Below are positions 24,718-33,827 of a stretch of 64,000 nucleotides of DNA, piece by piece; the stretch's first letter is position 1; every line of letters starts with the position of its first letter. The notes under the pieces are model-generated. The model searched no databases and was not told where the DNA came from. It saw only the letters and a list, made by a program, of their open reading frames with translations. The position numbers and the translations under genes are program-made. Source of the stretch: Acidovorax soli (lineage in GTDB: Bacteria > Pseudomonadota > Gammaproteobacteria > Burkholderiales > Burkholderiaceae_C); the NCBI RefSeq assembly GCF_900107605.1, contig NZ_FNQJ01000002.1, forward strand, positions 1-64,000, written 5' to 3'.

Positions 24718-26655
24718 ATGAGCAATAAGAGAGAAGTGAATCCAGAAACCGTCGGCATGGGCCGTCGTCGTTTCATCAACACCGCGGCACTGGCCGGTCT
24801 GACCGTCGGCGTGGCGGCTTGCAATGACAAGCCCGCCAATGCGCCCGCAGCAGCAGCGTCGGGCCCTGTCGCGGCACCTGCTGCAGCCCACTCCGGTGGA
24901 GCGAATGCGACACACCTCAAACCCGGTGAACTCGATACCTATTACGGCCTGTGGAGCGGTGGCCACAACGGCGACGTTCGCGTGCTGGGCCTGCCTTCCG
25001 GCCGCGAGCTTCTGCGCATCCCCTGCTTCGTGCCCGATGCGCTGGTGGGCTGGGGCATCACCAATGAATCCAAGGCCGTCATGGGCACCAAACCCGATGG
25101 CAGCCTGCGCTACACGGTGGCCGACACCCACCACCTGCATGGTTCCTACAAGGACGGCAACTACGACGGCCGCTACGCCTGGGTCAACGACAAGATCAAC
25201 AGCCGCATCGCGCGCATCCGCCTCGATTACTTCATCTGCGACAAGATCACCGAGCTGCCCAACGTGCAGGGCTTCCACGGCATCTTCCCCGACAAGCGCG
25301 ACCCGGTTGATCCGGCCATCAACTACACCACGCGTGTGTTCTGCGGCGCTGAATTCGCCATTCCCCTGCCCAACGACGGCAAGGATGTGAACGCCCCCGA
25401 GAAGTACCGCTCGATGTTCAGCTGCGTGGATGCCGAGACCATGGAAATGCGCTGGCAGGTGCTGATCGACGGCAACTGCGACCTGACCGCCACGTCCTAT
25501 GATGGCAAGCTGGCAGCCACCAACCAGTACAACGTCGAAAACGGCGTGCACTACGAAGACATGATGTCGGCCGAGCGCGATGCCTGCCTGTTCTTCAACA
25601 TCGCACGCATCGAAGAGGCCGTGAAGGCCGGCAAGTTCAAGACCGTCGGCTCGTCCAAGGTGCCGGTGGTGGATGGCACACGCGAGGCCAACAAGGACCC
25701 GAAGACGGCCCTCACCGCCTATGTGAGCGTTCCCAAGAACCCCCACGGCGTGAACGCCAGCCCCGATCAGAAGTACTTCATCTGCGCCGGCAAGCTGTCG
25801 CCCACGGCCACCGTGATCGAATTGGCGAAGGTACTGGACTGGTTCGACGGCAAGATGGAAAAAGTCGACGGCGCCATCGTCGCCGAGGTCGAAATCGGCC
25901 TGGGCCCGCTGCACACCGCCTTCGACGGCCGCGGCAATGCCTACACCACGCTGTTCCTGGACAGCCAGGTGGTCAAGTGGAACGTGGAAGCGGCCATCAA
26001 GTTCCACGCGGGCGACAAGAACGCCAAGTACGTGGTGGACCGCCTGGACGTGCACTACCAGCCTGGCCACATCAACGCCACGCACTCCGAGACCGTCGCC
26101 GCCGATGGCAAGTACCTCGCCGTGGGCTGCAAGTTTTCCAAGGACCGTTTCCTGCCGGTGGGTCCCTTCCACCCCGAGAACGAGCAGCTGGTCGACATCT
26201 CAGGCGACAAGATGGTGCTGATGGCCGACCACCCCGTGCGCGGCGAGCCCCACGACTTCATCATCTTCAAGCGCGACATCGTCAAGCCCAAGCAGGTGTA
26301 TGACCTGAACGAGTTCCCCCTGGCCGTCAAAGACACCAAGGAATCGGGCGTCTTCCGCAACGGCAAGAAGGTCACGGTGAAGCTCACCTCCCAGGCGCCT
26401 GCCTTCAGCCTGCGTGAATTCACGGTGAAGAAGGGCGATGAAGTCACGCTGATCCTGACCAATCTCGACAAGATCGAAGACCTGACGCACGGCTTCGCTG
26501 TGCCCAAGTACAACATCCAGTTCGTGATCAACCCGCTGGAGACCAAGTCGGTAACCTTCATTGCCGACAAGCCCGGCGTGTTCTGGGCCTACTGCTCCAC
26601 GTTCTGCCATGCGCTGCACCTGGAGATGCGCACGCGCATGATCGTCGAGGCCTGA
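24718..26655 (+). CDS. nosZ: nitrous oxide reductase, clade I (Tat-exported)
   Basis: Reduces N2O to N2 in the periplasm. The 645-residue preprotein has a Tat signal (GRRRFI at 15-20), which marks clade I. The beta-propeller part carries CuZ ligands in DTHHLHG and later His residues (for example QGFHG, GPLHTAF, GHINATHSE). The C-terminal cupredoxin domain has the CuA set CSTFCHALHLEM. A terminator follows directly, so nosR has its own start. An FNR-type box lies upstream of the preceding small gene. Confidence 0.97.
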   Translation: MSNKREVNPETVGMGRRRFINTAALAGLTVGVAACNDKPANAPAAAASGPVAAPAAAHSGGANATHLKPGELDTYYGLWSGGHNGDVRVLGLPSGRELLRIPCFVPDALVGWGITNESKAVMGTKPDGSLRYTVADTHHLHGSYKDGNYDGRYAWVNDKINSRIARIRLDYFICDKITELPNVQGFHGIFPDKRDPVDPAINYTTRVFCGAEFAIPLPNDGKDVNAPEKYRSMFSCVDAETMEMRWQVLIDGNCDLTATSYDGKLAATNQYNVENGVHYEDMMSAERDACLFFNIARIEEAVKAGKFKTVGSSKVPVVDGTREANKDPKTALTAYVSVPKNPHGVNASPDQKYFICAGKLSPTATVIELAKVLDWFDGKMEKVDGAIVAEVEIGLGPLHTAFDGRGNAYTTLFLDSQVVKWNVEAAIKFHAGDKNAKYVVDRLDVHYQPGHINATHSETVAADGKYLAVGCKFSKDRFLPVGPFHPENEQLVDISGDKMVLMADHPVRGEPHDFIIFKRDIVKPKQVYDLNEFPLAVKDTKESGVFRNGKKVTVKLTSQAPAFSLREFTVKKGDEVTLILTNLDKIEDLTHGFAVPKYNIQFVINPLETKSVTFIADKPGVFWAYCSTFCHALHLEMRTRMIVEA

Positions 26656-26657
26656 GG

Positions 26658-26711
26658 AAAAACACCCCTGTGTGGCCATGCCCGTGGCATGGGCGCCACC
26701 CAGGGGTTTTT
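26658..26711 (+). terminator. terminator after nosZ
   Basis: AAAAACACCCCTG (26658-26670) pairs with CAGGGGTTTTT (26701-26711), with further pairing of GTGGC and GCCAC inside, ending in a T run. It starts 3 nt after the nosZ stop. Confidence 0.8.
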
Positions 26712-26730
26712 AACCAGATAGGCCTGTAAC

Positions 26731-26754
26731 GCAGGTACAACCATCGGTACCTGC
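26731..26754. promoter_or_regulatory. inverted repeat upstream of nosR
   Basis: GCAGGTAC-n8-GTACCTGC is a perfect 8-bp inverted repeat, ending 19 nt before the nosR start. It does not fit the FNR consensus. It may be an operator or a leader hairpin over the nosR ribosome binding region. Confidence 0.5.
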
Positions 26755-26773
26755 TATTGTTTGGATAGTATTT

Positions 26774-29395
26774 ATGCCTTCCCTCGGTCCACGGTTCGCG
26801 GCCTTCTGTCTTGCAGTGTTCATGGCGCTGGCCCTGCTGGCGCCGCGCGCCCATGCCAGCGCCTACGAGGCGGAGCTGCCTGCCAACCTGGCGAGCACGC
26901 CCGCCATGTGCTCGCTGCTGCCTTGTACCGAGGTCTTTCCGGGTGCCACGCATTTTTCCGACCGCAAGGGCCAGCCGCCCTACGTCGAGGCCTACGACAA
27001 CGACTCAGCCCAGAAAAAACTGCTGGGCTATGTGATGCTGTCCACCGACATCACCGACACCCCCGCGTATTCGGGCAAGCCGGTGGTCACTCTGATCGGC
27101 ATGGACACCCAGGGCCATTTCGTCGGCGTGAAAGTGCTCAAGCATTCGGAGCCCATCCTGCTGCTGGGCATTCCCGAATCGGCCCTCATCAACTTCAACA
27201 ACCAGTACATCGGCAAGTCGGTCATCGACACCATCGAGGTCGGCCCCTCGCGCCCCGACGAGAACGTGATCGGCCTGGACGCCATCTCGGGCGCCACCGT
27301 CACCGTGGTGGCGCAAAACCAGGTGGTCATGGCCGCGGGCTCTGCCGTAGCGCGCCAGACCGGCATCATTGCACCCACGGTGCGCGAGCCCGCACACTTT
27401 GTCATCACCGGCCAGAAGTACGACTGGGCGCAGCTCGTGAAAATGGGCGCGGTGCAGCAGTTGCTCGTCAAACCCGAGCAGGTGGGCCTGCCGCGCGGCC
27501 CCGAGCCCTTCATCGAACTGTGGTTTGGCGACCTGAACCACCCCGACATGGCCCGCAGCCTGCTGGGTGACCGCGGCTTTGACAACCTGCGCTCGCGCCT
27601 GAAGGAGGGCGAGAACGCGCTGTTCATCCTCAAGACGGGTGGCCAGGAATCCTTCAAGGGCTCGGGCTTCGTGCGCGGCGGCATCTACGATCGCGTGCAG
27701 GTCAAGCAGGGGGCCGATTCCTTCACCTTCCGTGACCTGGACTCGTACAACCTCTACGGCCTGGAGGCAGAGGGCGCGCCGCGCTATTCCGAATCGGCCA
27801 TCTTCATCATCCGCTCGCATTCGTTCTCTGCCGCCTACCCCTGGAAGCTGGCCTTCCTGGGCAACCGGGTGGATCGCGCCACGGGCCACCGCAGCTTTGC
27901 GGTGTTCGAGTCCAAGTACTGGCTGCCCGCCAGCAGCCTGGAAGGCGGTCGCCCCAAGGTCGAGGAACCGGCGGCTCCCTGGGTGCGCATCTGGAAGTCA
28001 CAGGCGCTGCCCATTTCCCTGTTCATCCTGCTGCTGGTGGCCGTCACGGTGGTTTATGCATTGCGCGAAAAGCTCACGCGCCTGTCAACGCACAAGAACA
28101 AGTGGCCGGTCAACGGCTTCAAGTACACGTTCTGGGCCATCAGCATCTTCTGGGTGGGCTTTGGCTACATGGCCCAGCCCTCCATCACGCAGGTGTTGAC
28201 CTGGTTCCACTCGCTGCTGTTCCAGTGGACCTGGTCGCTGTTCCTGTCCGACCCGTTCATCTTCCTGTTCTGGATCTTCATCATCGTCACGGCGTTCCTG
28301 TTTGGCCGCGGCCTGTTCTGCGGCTGGATGTGCCCGTTCGGCTCGCTGCAGGAAGCCGTCTACAAGATCGCCCGGGCGCTGGGCCTCAAGCGCTTCCAGA
28401 CCCAGCTGCCGCAGAAGTGGCATGACCGCCTGAAGTGGATCAAGTACGCCGTTTTCTTCTTCCTGCTGACCGTGTCCATGTTCTCCATGGGCCTGGCCGA
28501 AAAACTGTCCGAGGTCGAACCCTTCAAGACCACCTTCCTGGTCGGCGTGATGAACCGCGCCTGGCCCTACGGCCTGTTCGTGGCCGCCATCCTGGGCGTG
28601 TCCCTCTTCATCGAGCGGCCGTACTGCAAATACATCTGCCCGCTGGGGGCATCGCTGGCCATGCCCAGCACCTTCCGCTGGTTTGGCCTCAAGCGCAAGC
28701 AGGACTGCAACAGCTGCAAGGCCTGCGCCGTGGGCTGCGGCGCACAGGCCATTGATGCCGACGGCCGCATCGACCACCGCGAGTGCCTGCACTGCCTCGA
28801 TTGCATGATTTTGTACACCGACACCAAGGGTTGCCCGCCCCTGGCCAAGGAGCGCAAGCGCCGCGAAAAAGACGGCCTGGAGATCACACCCATTGGCGCC
28901 AACGGCTACTTCATCCCGATCCACCCGGCCACGGTGCAAGACCAGATATCCCCCAAGGCCAGGGACGGCGTCGATCCGCGCATGCCTACCGACCGCACCC
29001 TGCCTGCGCACAAGCGGGATGTGGGCCTGATCGCCTGGCTGTGGCTGGAGCTGCGCGACCACCTGTGGCCCTGGAGCCGCGAGGGCTGGAACAGCCAGCG
29101 CGCGCTGCAGGTCGCCGGTCTGGCGCTGGCCATTGCCGCCACCGTCGCCTGGGTGCAGGGGGCGCTGGGCCATCTGTCCTCGGGTGCCATCATCGGCTGG
29201 TGGTTTGGCTGGAGCGTCTACGAGGTGCTGATCCGCCTGTCCGGCCGCCGCTACGTGAAAGACGGCCCCTGGTGGCGTGACCAATACCGCGTCGCCGGTG
29301 TGATGGATATGATGAGCTACGTGGGATTCAAGAACCTGATGATTGGCGCTGCGCTGTTCCTGGTGCTCAAGGCCCTGGGCTGGCTCATCGCATGA
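26774..29395 (+). CDS. nosR: NosR, flavin and Fe-S membrane protein with extended C-terminus
   Basis: An inner-membrane protein needed for nosZ expression and electron supply to NosZ. After a signal peptide (1-29) comes a periplasmic FMN domain with the flavinylation motif DAISGAT (169-175, target Thr). Transmembrane helices begin near residue 410, with the NapH-like cysteine motifs CGWMCP and CKYICP, then two ferredoxin-type sets (CNSCKACAVGC and CLHCLDC). At 873 residues it is longer than the roughly 720 of Pseudomonas NosR; the excess is mainly a C-terminal region with two or three extra hydrophobic helices. nosD overlaps it by 4 nt. Confidence 0.95.
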   Translation: MPSLGPRFAAFCLAVFMALALLAPRAHASAYEAELPANLASTPAMCSLLPCTEVFPGATHFSDRKGQPPYVEAYDNDSAQKKLLGYVMLSTDITDTPAYSGKPVVTLIGMDTQGHFVGVKVLKHSEPILLLGIPESALINFNNQYIGKSVIDTIEVGPSRPDENVIGLDAISGATVTVVAQNQVVMAAGSAVARQTGIIAPTVREPAHFVITGQKYDWAQLVKMGAVQQLLVKPEQVGLPRGPEPFIELWFGDLNHPDMARSLLGDRGFDNLRSRLKEGENALFILKTGGQESFKGSGFVRGGIYDRVQVKQGADSFTFRDLDSYNLYGLEAEGAPRYSESAIFIIRSHSFSAAYPWKLAFLGNRVDRATGHRSFAVFESKYWLPASSLEGGRPKVEEPAAPWVRIWKSQALPISLFILLLVAVTVVYALREKLTRLSTHKNKWPVNGFKYTFWAISIFWVGFGYMAQPSITQVLTWFHSLLFQWTWSLFLSDPFIFLFWIFIIVTAFLFGRGLFCGWMCPFGSLQEAVYKIARALGLKRFQTQLPQKWHDRLKWIKYAVFFFLLTVSMFSMGLAEKLSEVEPFKTTFLVGVMNRAWPYGLFVAAILGVSLFIERPYCKYICPLGASLAMPSTFRWFGLKRKQDCNSCKACAVGCGAQAIDADGRIDHRECLHCLDCMILYTDTKGCPPLAKERKRREKDGLEITPIGANGYFIPIHPATVQDQISPKARDGVDPRMPTDRTLPAHKRDVGLIAWLWLELRDHLWPWSREGWNSQRALQVAGLALAIAATVAWVQGALGHLSSGAIIGWWFGWSVYEVLIRLSGRRYVKDGPWWRDQYRVAGVMDMMSYVGFKNLMIGAALFLVLKALGWLIA

Positions 29396-30660
29396 AGATA
29401 TTGACCCATTTAAGCCTGGCCCTGGCACTGCTCATCGCCGGGGCCTGCCAGGCCGCCACCCTGAGCGTGCGCCCCGGCGACGACCTGGCCGCCACGGTGG
29501 CCAAGGCACAGCCGGGTGACGTGATCGAGGTGGCGCGCGGCCGGTACCGCGCCAACCTGCGGATCGACAAACCCCTGACCCTGCGCGGCCTGGACCGGCC
29601 CACCATCAGCGGGGGCGCCCAGGGCGACACCATCCGCGTCACCGCCCCCGACGTGGTGATCGAGGGTCTCATCGTGCGCGACTCGGGCACCAACCTCAAG
29701 GACCAGAACGCCGGCATCTACATCTATCCCGGCGCGCACCGTGCCGTGGTGCGCCACTGCGATCTCACCTACAACCTGTTCGGCCTGTGGATCGAGAAGT
29801 CCAACGACGTGCAGGTGCTGTCCAACACCATCACGGGGCTGCGCGATGTCAACTCGTCGCAGCGCGGCAATGGCGTGCAGCTGTACAACACCAAGGGCGC
29901 ACGCATCGAGAACAACCAGATCAGCTTCGTGCGCGATGCCCTCTACATCGATGTGTCGCACCACGCCATCTTCCGGGGCAACAAGCTGCACCACAGCCGC
30001 TACGGCACGCACTACATGAACTCCTACTACAACCTGTGGGAAGACAACGATACCTACCTGAACCGGGGCGGCCTGGCGCTGATGGAGGTGCGCGACCAGG
30101 TGGTGCGCAACAACCGCGCCTGGGGCAACTCGGACCATGGAATCATGCTGCGCACCATGCAGGACTCGGTGATCGAAAACAATGTCGTGGCGGACAACGG
30201 CCGTGGCTTCTTCATCTACGACGTCGAATACATCCAGCTCAAGGACAACCTGGTGACAGGCAATGCCGTGGGCGTGCACCTGTCGGCGGGCTCCACCCGC
30301 AATGCGGTGGAGGGCAACGACTTCGTCGGCAATCGCGAGCAGGTCCGCTACGTGGGTGCCCGCGATGAGCGCTGGGGCACGCAACGCGGCAACTACTGGA
30401 GCAACTACCTGGGCTGGGACCGCGACGGCAACGGCGTGGGCGACGTGCCCTACGAAGCCAATGACATGGTGGACCGCCTGACCTGGCGCCATCCCACCAT
30501 CAAGCTGCTGCTGGCAAGCCCCGCCGTGCAGGCCCTGCGCCTGGTGGGCCAGCAATTCCCCGTGCTGCGCGTGCCCACCGTGGTGGACCCCAAACCCCGC
30601 ATGCAGCCCAACCACCCCCAACGGAACCACTGGCGTGACACGCAACCCTCACAACGCTGA
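29392..30660 (+). CDS. nosD: NosD periplasmic copper-site maturation protein
   Basis: A 422-residue right-handed beta-helix protein of the carbohydrate-binding/CASH type, with a signal peptide (1-21, ending CQA). Repeated motifs such as VIENNVVADNGRGFFIYD and GVQLYNTKGARIENNQI mark the coils. NosD works with the NosFY ABC transporter to deliver sulfur and help build the CuZ site of NosZ. ATGA overlap with nosR shows coupling, and its 3' end overlaps the nosF start by 26 nt. Confidence 0.94.
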   Translation: MKILTHLSLALALLIAGACQAATLSVRPGDDLAATVAKAQPGDVIEVARGRYRANLRIDKPLTLRGLDRPTISGGAQGDTIRVTAPDVVIEGLIVRDSGTNLKDQNAGIYIYPGAHRAVVRHCDLTYNLFGLWIEKSNDVQVLSNTITGLRDVNSSQRGNGVQLYNTKGARIENNQISFVRDALYIDVSHHAIFRGNKLHHSRYGTHYMNSYYNLWEDNDTYLNRGGLALMEVRDQVVRNNRAWGNSDHGIMLRTMQDSVIENNVVADNGRGFFIYDVEYIQLKDNLVTGNAVGVHLSAGSTRNAVEGNDFVGNREQVRYVGARDERWGTQRGNYWSNYLGWDRDGNGVGDVPYEANDMVDRLTWRHPTIKLLLASPAVQALRLVGQQFPVLRVPTVVDPKPRMQPNHPQRNHWRDTQPSQR

Positions 30661-31576
30661 CCCCTCCGACCTTCCGGCGATCGAAGTGCGCGGTGCCCAC
30701 AAGCACTACGGTGCGCTGCACGCCGTGGACGGCATCGACCTGCGCGTGGAGCGCGGCGAGATTTTTGGCCTGATCGGCCACAACGGCGCCGGCAAGAGCA
30801 CGCTGTTCAAGATGATCCTGGGCCTGGTGCCCGCCACCCGGGGCGAAATCCTCGTGAGCGGCGCCTCGGTGCACGGACGCGGCTTTCGCGCCGCACGCCG
30901 CCACCTGGGTTACCTGCCGGAAAACGTGGTGCTGTATGACAACCTGAGCGGCCTGGAGACGCTGCATTTCTTCGCCCGGCTCAAGGGCGCGCCGCTGCAG
31001 CAATGCCCGGTGCTGCTGGACCGCGTGGGCCTGGCACAGGCCGCACACCGGGCCGTGCGCGAATACTCCAAGGGCATGCGCCAGCGCCTGGGGTTTGCCC
31101 AGGCACTGCTCGGCACCCCGCGCGTATTGCTGCTCGACGAGCCCACCAACGGCCTGGACCCGCAGGCCATCCGCGATTTTTATGCCACGCTGCGCAAACT
31201 GCAGACCGAGGGCGTGACCATCATCATCACCTCGCACATCCTCGCCGAGCTGCAGGAACGCGTGGACCGGCTGGCCATTCTGGCCACGGGCAAGCTGCAG
31301 GCGCTGGGCAGCGTGCAGGCCCTGCGCGAGCAGACGCAGATGCCGCTGACCTTTGCGCTGACGCTGGCAGAGGCCGACCGCGCGCCCGTGGCCCAGGCCC
31401 TGGCGCAACTGCCCGGCATTACCACGACCCCCTCCCCCGTCGGGTTGGACCTGGGTTGCCCGCGCGACGCCAAGATGGCCGTGCTGGGTGCGCTGGCGCC
31501 ATTTGGCGCACGCGTGCGGGACCTGCACATCCATGAGCCCTCGCTCGAAGACGTTTTCTTCGGTTTCTCCGGCTGA
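30635..31576 (+). CDS. nosF: NosF ABC transporter ATPase
   Basis: The ATP-binding subunit of the NosDFY assembly transporter. In 313 residues it has Walker A GHNGAGKST, the signature variant YSKGMRQRL, Walker B VLLLDEPTNGLDP and the switch His in ITSHI. The start is a GTG at 30635 inside the end of nosD. A C-terminal extension after residue 235 follows the nucleotide-binding domain, as in other NosF. Confidence 0.94.
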   Translation: MTRNPHNADPSDLPAIEVRGAHKHYGALHAVDGIDLRVERGEIFGLIGHNGAGKSTLFKMILGLVPATRGEILVSGASVHGRGFRAARRHLGYLPENVVLYDNLSGLETLHFFARLKGAPLQQCPVLLDRVGLAQAAHRAVREYSKGMRQRLGFAQALLGTPRVLLLDEPTNGLDPQAIRDFYATLRKLQTEGVTIIITSHILAELQERVDRLAILATGKLQALGSVQALREQTQMPLTFALTLAEADRAPVAQALAQLPGITTTPSPVGLDLGCPRDAKMAVLGALAPFGARVRDLHIHEPSLEDVFFGFSG

Positions 31577-31606
31577 CCGGGCACCGCACCGACTCAAGAC
31601 TCCCCC

Positions 31607-32422
31607 ATGGAACTGACACAGATCTTCACCATCGCCGCGAAAGAGTTTCGCGACCGCATGCGCAACCGCTGGGTGCTGGCGGTGGCCCTCGTGTTCACCG
31701 TGTTCTCGCTGGCCATCGCCTACTTTGGCGGTGCACAGCAGGGCACGGTGGGTTTTCGCTCCATCGAATTCACCATTGCCAGCCTGGTCAGCCTGGTGAT
31801 CTACCTGATCCCGCTGATTGCGCTGCTGCTGGGCTTTGACGCCATCGTGGGCGAGCGCGAGCGCGGCTCGCTCGACCTGCTGCTGTCGCTGCCCATCACG
31901 CGGCTGGAGCTGCTGCTGGGCAAGTACCTGGGCCTGGCCGCAGCGCTCACACTCTCCACCCTGGCGGGCTTCGGGCTGGTGGCCGTGCTGCTGTACCGGC
32001 AGTTCAGCTGGGCGGGCATGTTCCACTATGGCGGCTTCATGCTCAGCTCGGTGCTGCTGGGCCTGGCATTCCTGAGCATGGCCGTGCTGCTGTCGGTGCT
32101 GGCGCGCGAGCGCACGCGGGCCTCGGGCCTGGCCATCGCCACCTGGTTCTTCTTTGTGCTGGTGTTCGATCTGCTGCTGCTGGGCGCCCTGGTGGCCACC
32201 GGCGGCGCCTATGGCGGCGCGACCCTGGCCTATCTGTTGCTGCTCAACCCCGCTGACGTGTTCCGCATCCTCAACGTGTTCTCGCTGGAAGACGTGCGCA
32301 CCCTGTACGGCCTGACCACCATCGTCCCCGAAGCATTGGCCAAGCCCTGGCTCATGGGGACCGTGATGCTCGGCTGGATCGTGGTGCCACTGGGCCTGGC
32401 AAGCTGGAGATTCAAACCATGA
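31607..32422 (+). CDS. nosY: NosY ABC transporter permease
   Basis: The 271-residue membrane subunit of the NosDFY system. It begins IFTIAAKEFRDRMRNRW, common to NosY and ABC-2 permeases, and has six predicted transmembrane helices with the loop GERERGSLDLLLSLPITRLELLLGKY. It follows nosF by 30 bp and overlaps nosL by 4 nt. Confidence 0.93.
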   Translation: MELTQIFTIAAKEFRDRMRNRWVLAVALVFTVFSLAIAYFGGAQQGTVGFRSIEFTIASLVSLVIYLIPLIALLLGFDAIVGERERGSLDLLLSLPITRLELLLGKYLGLAAALTLSTLAGFGLVAVLLYRQFSWAGMFHYGGFMLSSVLLGLAFLSMAVLLSVLARERTRASGLAIATWFFFVLVFDLLLLGALVATGGAYGGATLAYLLLLNPADVFRILNVFSLEDVRTLYGLTTIVPEALAKPWLMGTVMLGWIVVPLGLASWRFKP

Positions 32423-33012
32423 CCACTTATCTGTGCTCCTGCCGCCGCCACGCCGGTGCCGGCACCGCCGATGGCGTGCGGCGCCAACTGCTCGGCTGGG
32501 TCGCCCTGGCATCGCTGGGTGCGCTGGGCCTGGGCGCCCTCTCCGGCTGCAAGGACCCGTCCAGCACCGCACAGGCCCTGGCTCCGGTGGAGATCGATCG
32601 GTCCACCAGCTGCGAGCTCGACGGCATGCTGCTGGCCGACTACCCGGGCCCCAAGGCCCAGGTGCGCTTTGCGGGACAGGAAAAACCCTCTTTCTTCTGC
32701 GACACCGTCGAACTCTTCAGCACCTTGCTGGCGGGCGAGCAGGTGCGTACCGTGCAGGCGGTGTATGTACAGGACATGGGCCAGGCCGACTGGAATGCGC
32801 CCCAGGGCCACTGGATCGACGCCAAAACCGCTGTTTACGTGGTGGGCGGCAAGCGCCATGGCTCGATGGGGCCCACCATCGGCAGCTTTGCCCTGGAGGC
32901 CGACGCCCAGAAATTCGCGGCCGAATATGGTGGCAAGGTGCTGCGTTTTGCCGAGGTCACGGCCGACATGGTGGACCTGAGCGGCGGTGCGCAGCACGAC
33001 ACCCGCATGTAG
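32419..33012 (+). CDS. nosL: NosL copper chaperone lipoprotein
   Basis: A 197-residue outer-membrane-type lipoprotein (lipobox LSGC near 41-44) that donates Cu(I) for NosZ assembly. The family metal motif CELDGM is present, followed by FFCDTVELFS and WIDAKTAVYVVGGKRHGSMGPT. The N-terminus before the hydrophobic segment is long (about 25 residues) for a lipoprotein signal, so a later start is possible, but the ATG overlaps nosY by 4 nt in the usual way. Confidence 0.93.
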   Translation: MTTYLCSCRRHAGAGTADGVRRQLLGWVALASLGALGLGALSGCKDPSSTAQALAPVEIDRSTSCELDGMLLADYPGPKAQVRFAGQEKPSFFCDTVELFSTLLAGEQVRTVQAVYVQDMGQADWNAPQGHWIDAKTAVYVVGGKRHGSMGPTIGSFALEADAQKFAAEYGGKVLRFAEVTADMVDLSGGAQHDTRM

Positions 33013-33054
33013 GAACCTGTTCAAAATCTTTTCGAAAAGATCTTGAACAGGTTC
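33013..33054. repeat. 42-bp near-perfect palindrome between the two nosL genes
   Basis: Two 21-bp arms (from GAACCTGTTCAA to TTGAACAGGTTC) match at 20 of 21 positions with no loop. It begins directly after the nosL stop and ends 7 nt before the second nosL start. It may act as an RNA stem that divides the transcript, or be a mobile palindrome. Confidence 0.8.
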
Positions 33055-33061
33055 TAGGCCC

Positions 33062-33718
33062 ATGCACGCGCTGCAACAGCCTCCCACACGCCGCCAGGCC
33101 CTGTTGGCCGGGTTGGCAGGCATGGGCGCACTGGTGGCAGCAGCTGCCTGGAAGCTCTCTCCACCGGATGCAGCTCCGGTTGCAACCGGACAGCCGCTGC
33201 CCGACGATGTCTGCGTGGTGGCACCGCCCACGCCCTTCGACCCCACCTCCGGCCTGCCGCTGGACGCGCCCCGAGCCATCCCTCCGGATGCACGCTGCCC
33301 GGTGTGCGGCATGTACCCGGCACGATCGGCCCAATGGGCGGCCCAGGCCATCTTCGCCAATGGGGATGCGCATTTTTTTGATTCCCCACTGAGCCTGTTC
33401 CAGTACCTGGCCAACGTGGGGCAATACAGCCCGGGGCGCACGGCGCAGGACCTGGTGGCCCGCTATGTCACCGACACGGAGACGGGCGCCTGGATTGCCG
33501 CCAACACAGCAATGTATGTGGACGGCTCCTCCGCCCGGGGGCCCATGCGCGCGGGCAACCTGTCCGCATTCGCCTCGGCCGAGGCGGCGCGGCGCTTTGC
33601 CGGCCAGCGGGGCGGGCGTGTGATCGCCTTTGGAAATGTCGATGGCGCCGTGCTGGAGCGGCTGGCACCCGGGCGCAGTCTGGCCCACAGTGCGCACCCA
33701 CCACCGTTGGCAAAGTAA
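33062..33718 (+). CDS. second NosL-family protein, Tat/Sec-exported
   Basis: A 218-residue protein of the NosL family with a twin-arginine-like start (TRRQALLAGLAG) rather than a lipobox. The metal motif is CPVCGM, with two Cys, where the neighbouring NosL has CELDGM. FANGDAHFFDSPLSLFQYL and WIAANTAMYVDGSSARGPM align with NosL's FFCDTVELFS and WIDAKTAVYVVGGKRHGSM blocks. It is probably a periplasmic or membrane-anchored copper chaperone, and its separate use from NosL is unknown. Confidence 0.85.
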   Translation: MHALQQPPTRRQALLAGLAGMGALVAAAAWKLSPPDAAPVATGQPLPDDVCVVAPPTPFDPTSGLPLDAPRAIPPDARCPVCGMYPARSAQWAAQAIFANGDAHFFDSPLSLFQYLANVGQYSPGRTAQDLVARYVTDTETGAWIAANTAMYVDGSSARGPMRAGNLSAFASAEAARRFAGQRGGRVIAFGNVDGAVLERLAPGRSLAHSAHPPPLAK

Positions 33719-33772
33719 TTGATAGCGTGCAACGCTTGCTGCGCAAGCGCCACTGGCCTATTCGCTTCAAAA
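33717..33772 (-). repeat. interspersed palindromic repeat between convergent genes
   Basis: Read on the minus strand it gives GGCCAGTGGCGCTTGC, then AGCAAGCG and CTATCAATT. It lies between the convergent second nosL and helicase genes and overlaps the last bases of the nosL-like stop. Confidence 0.6.
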
Positions 33773-33827
33773 CGGCCAAGCCGGTTCGCGGTGCATCCCA
33801 CGCCTGCAACGCGGCCCGGCCAGGGGA

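Noticed and set aside
24314-33718. Horizontal acquisition of the nos cluster
   Set aside because: Base composition and codon style match the surrounding genes, and no integrase, tRNA or flanking direct repeat was seen.
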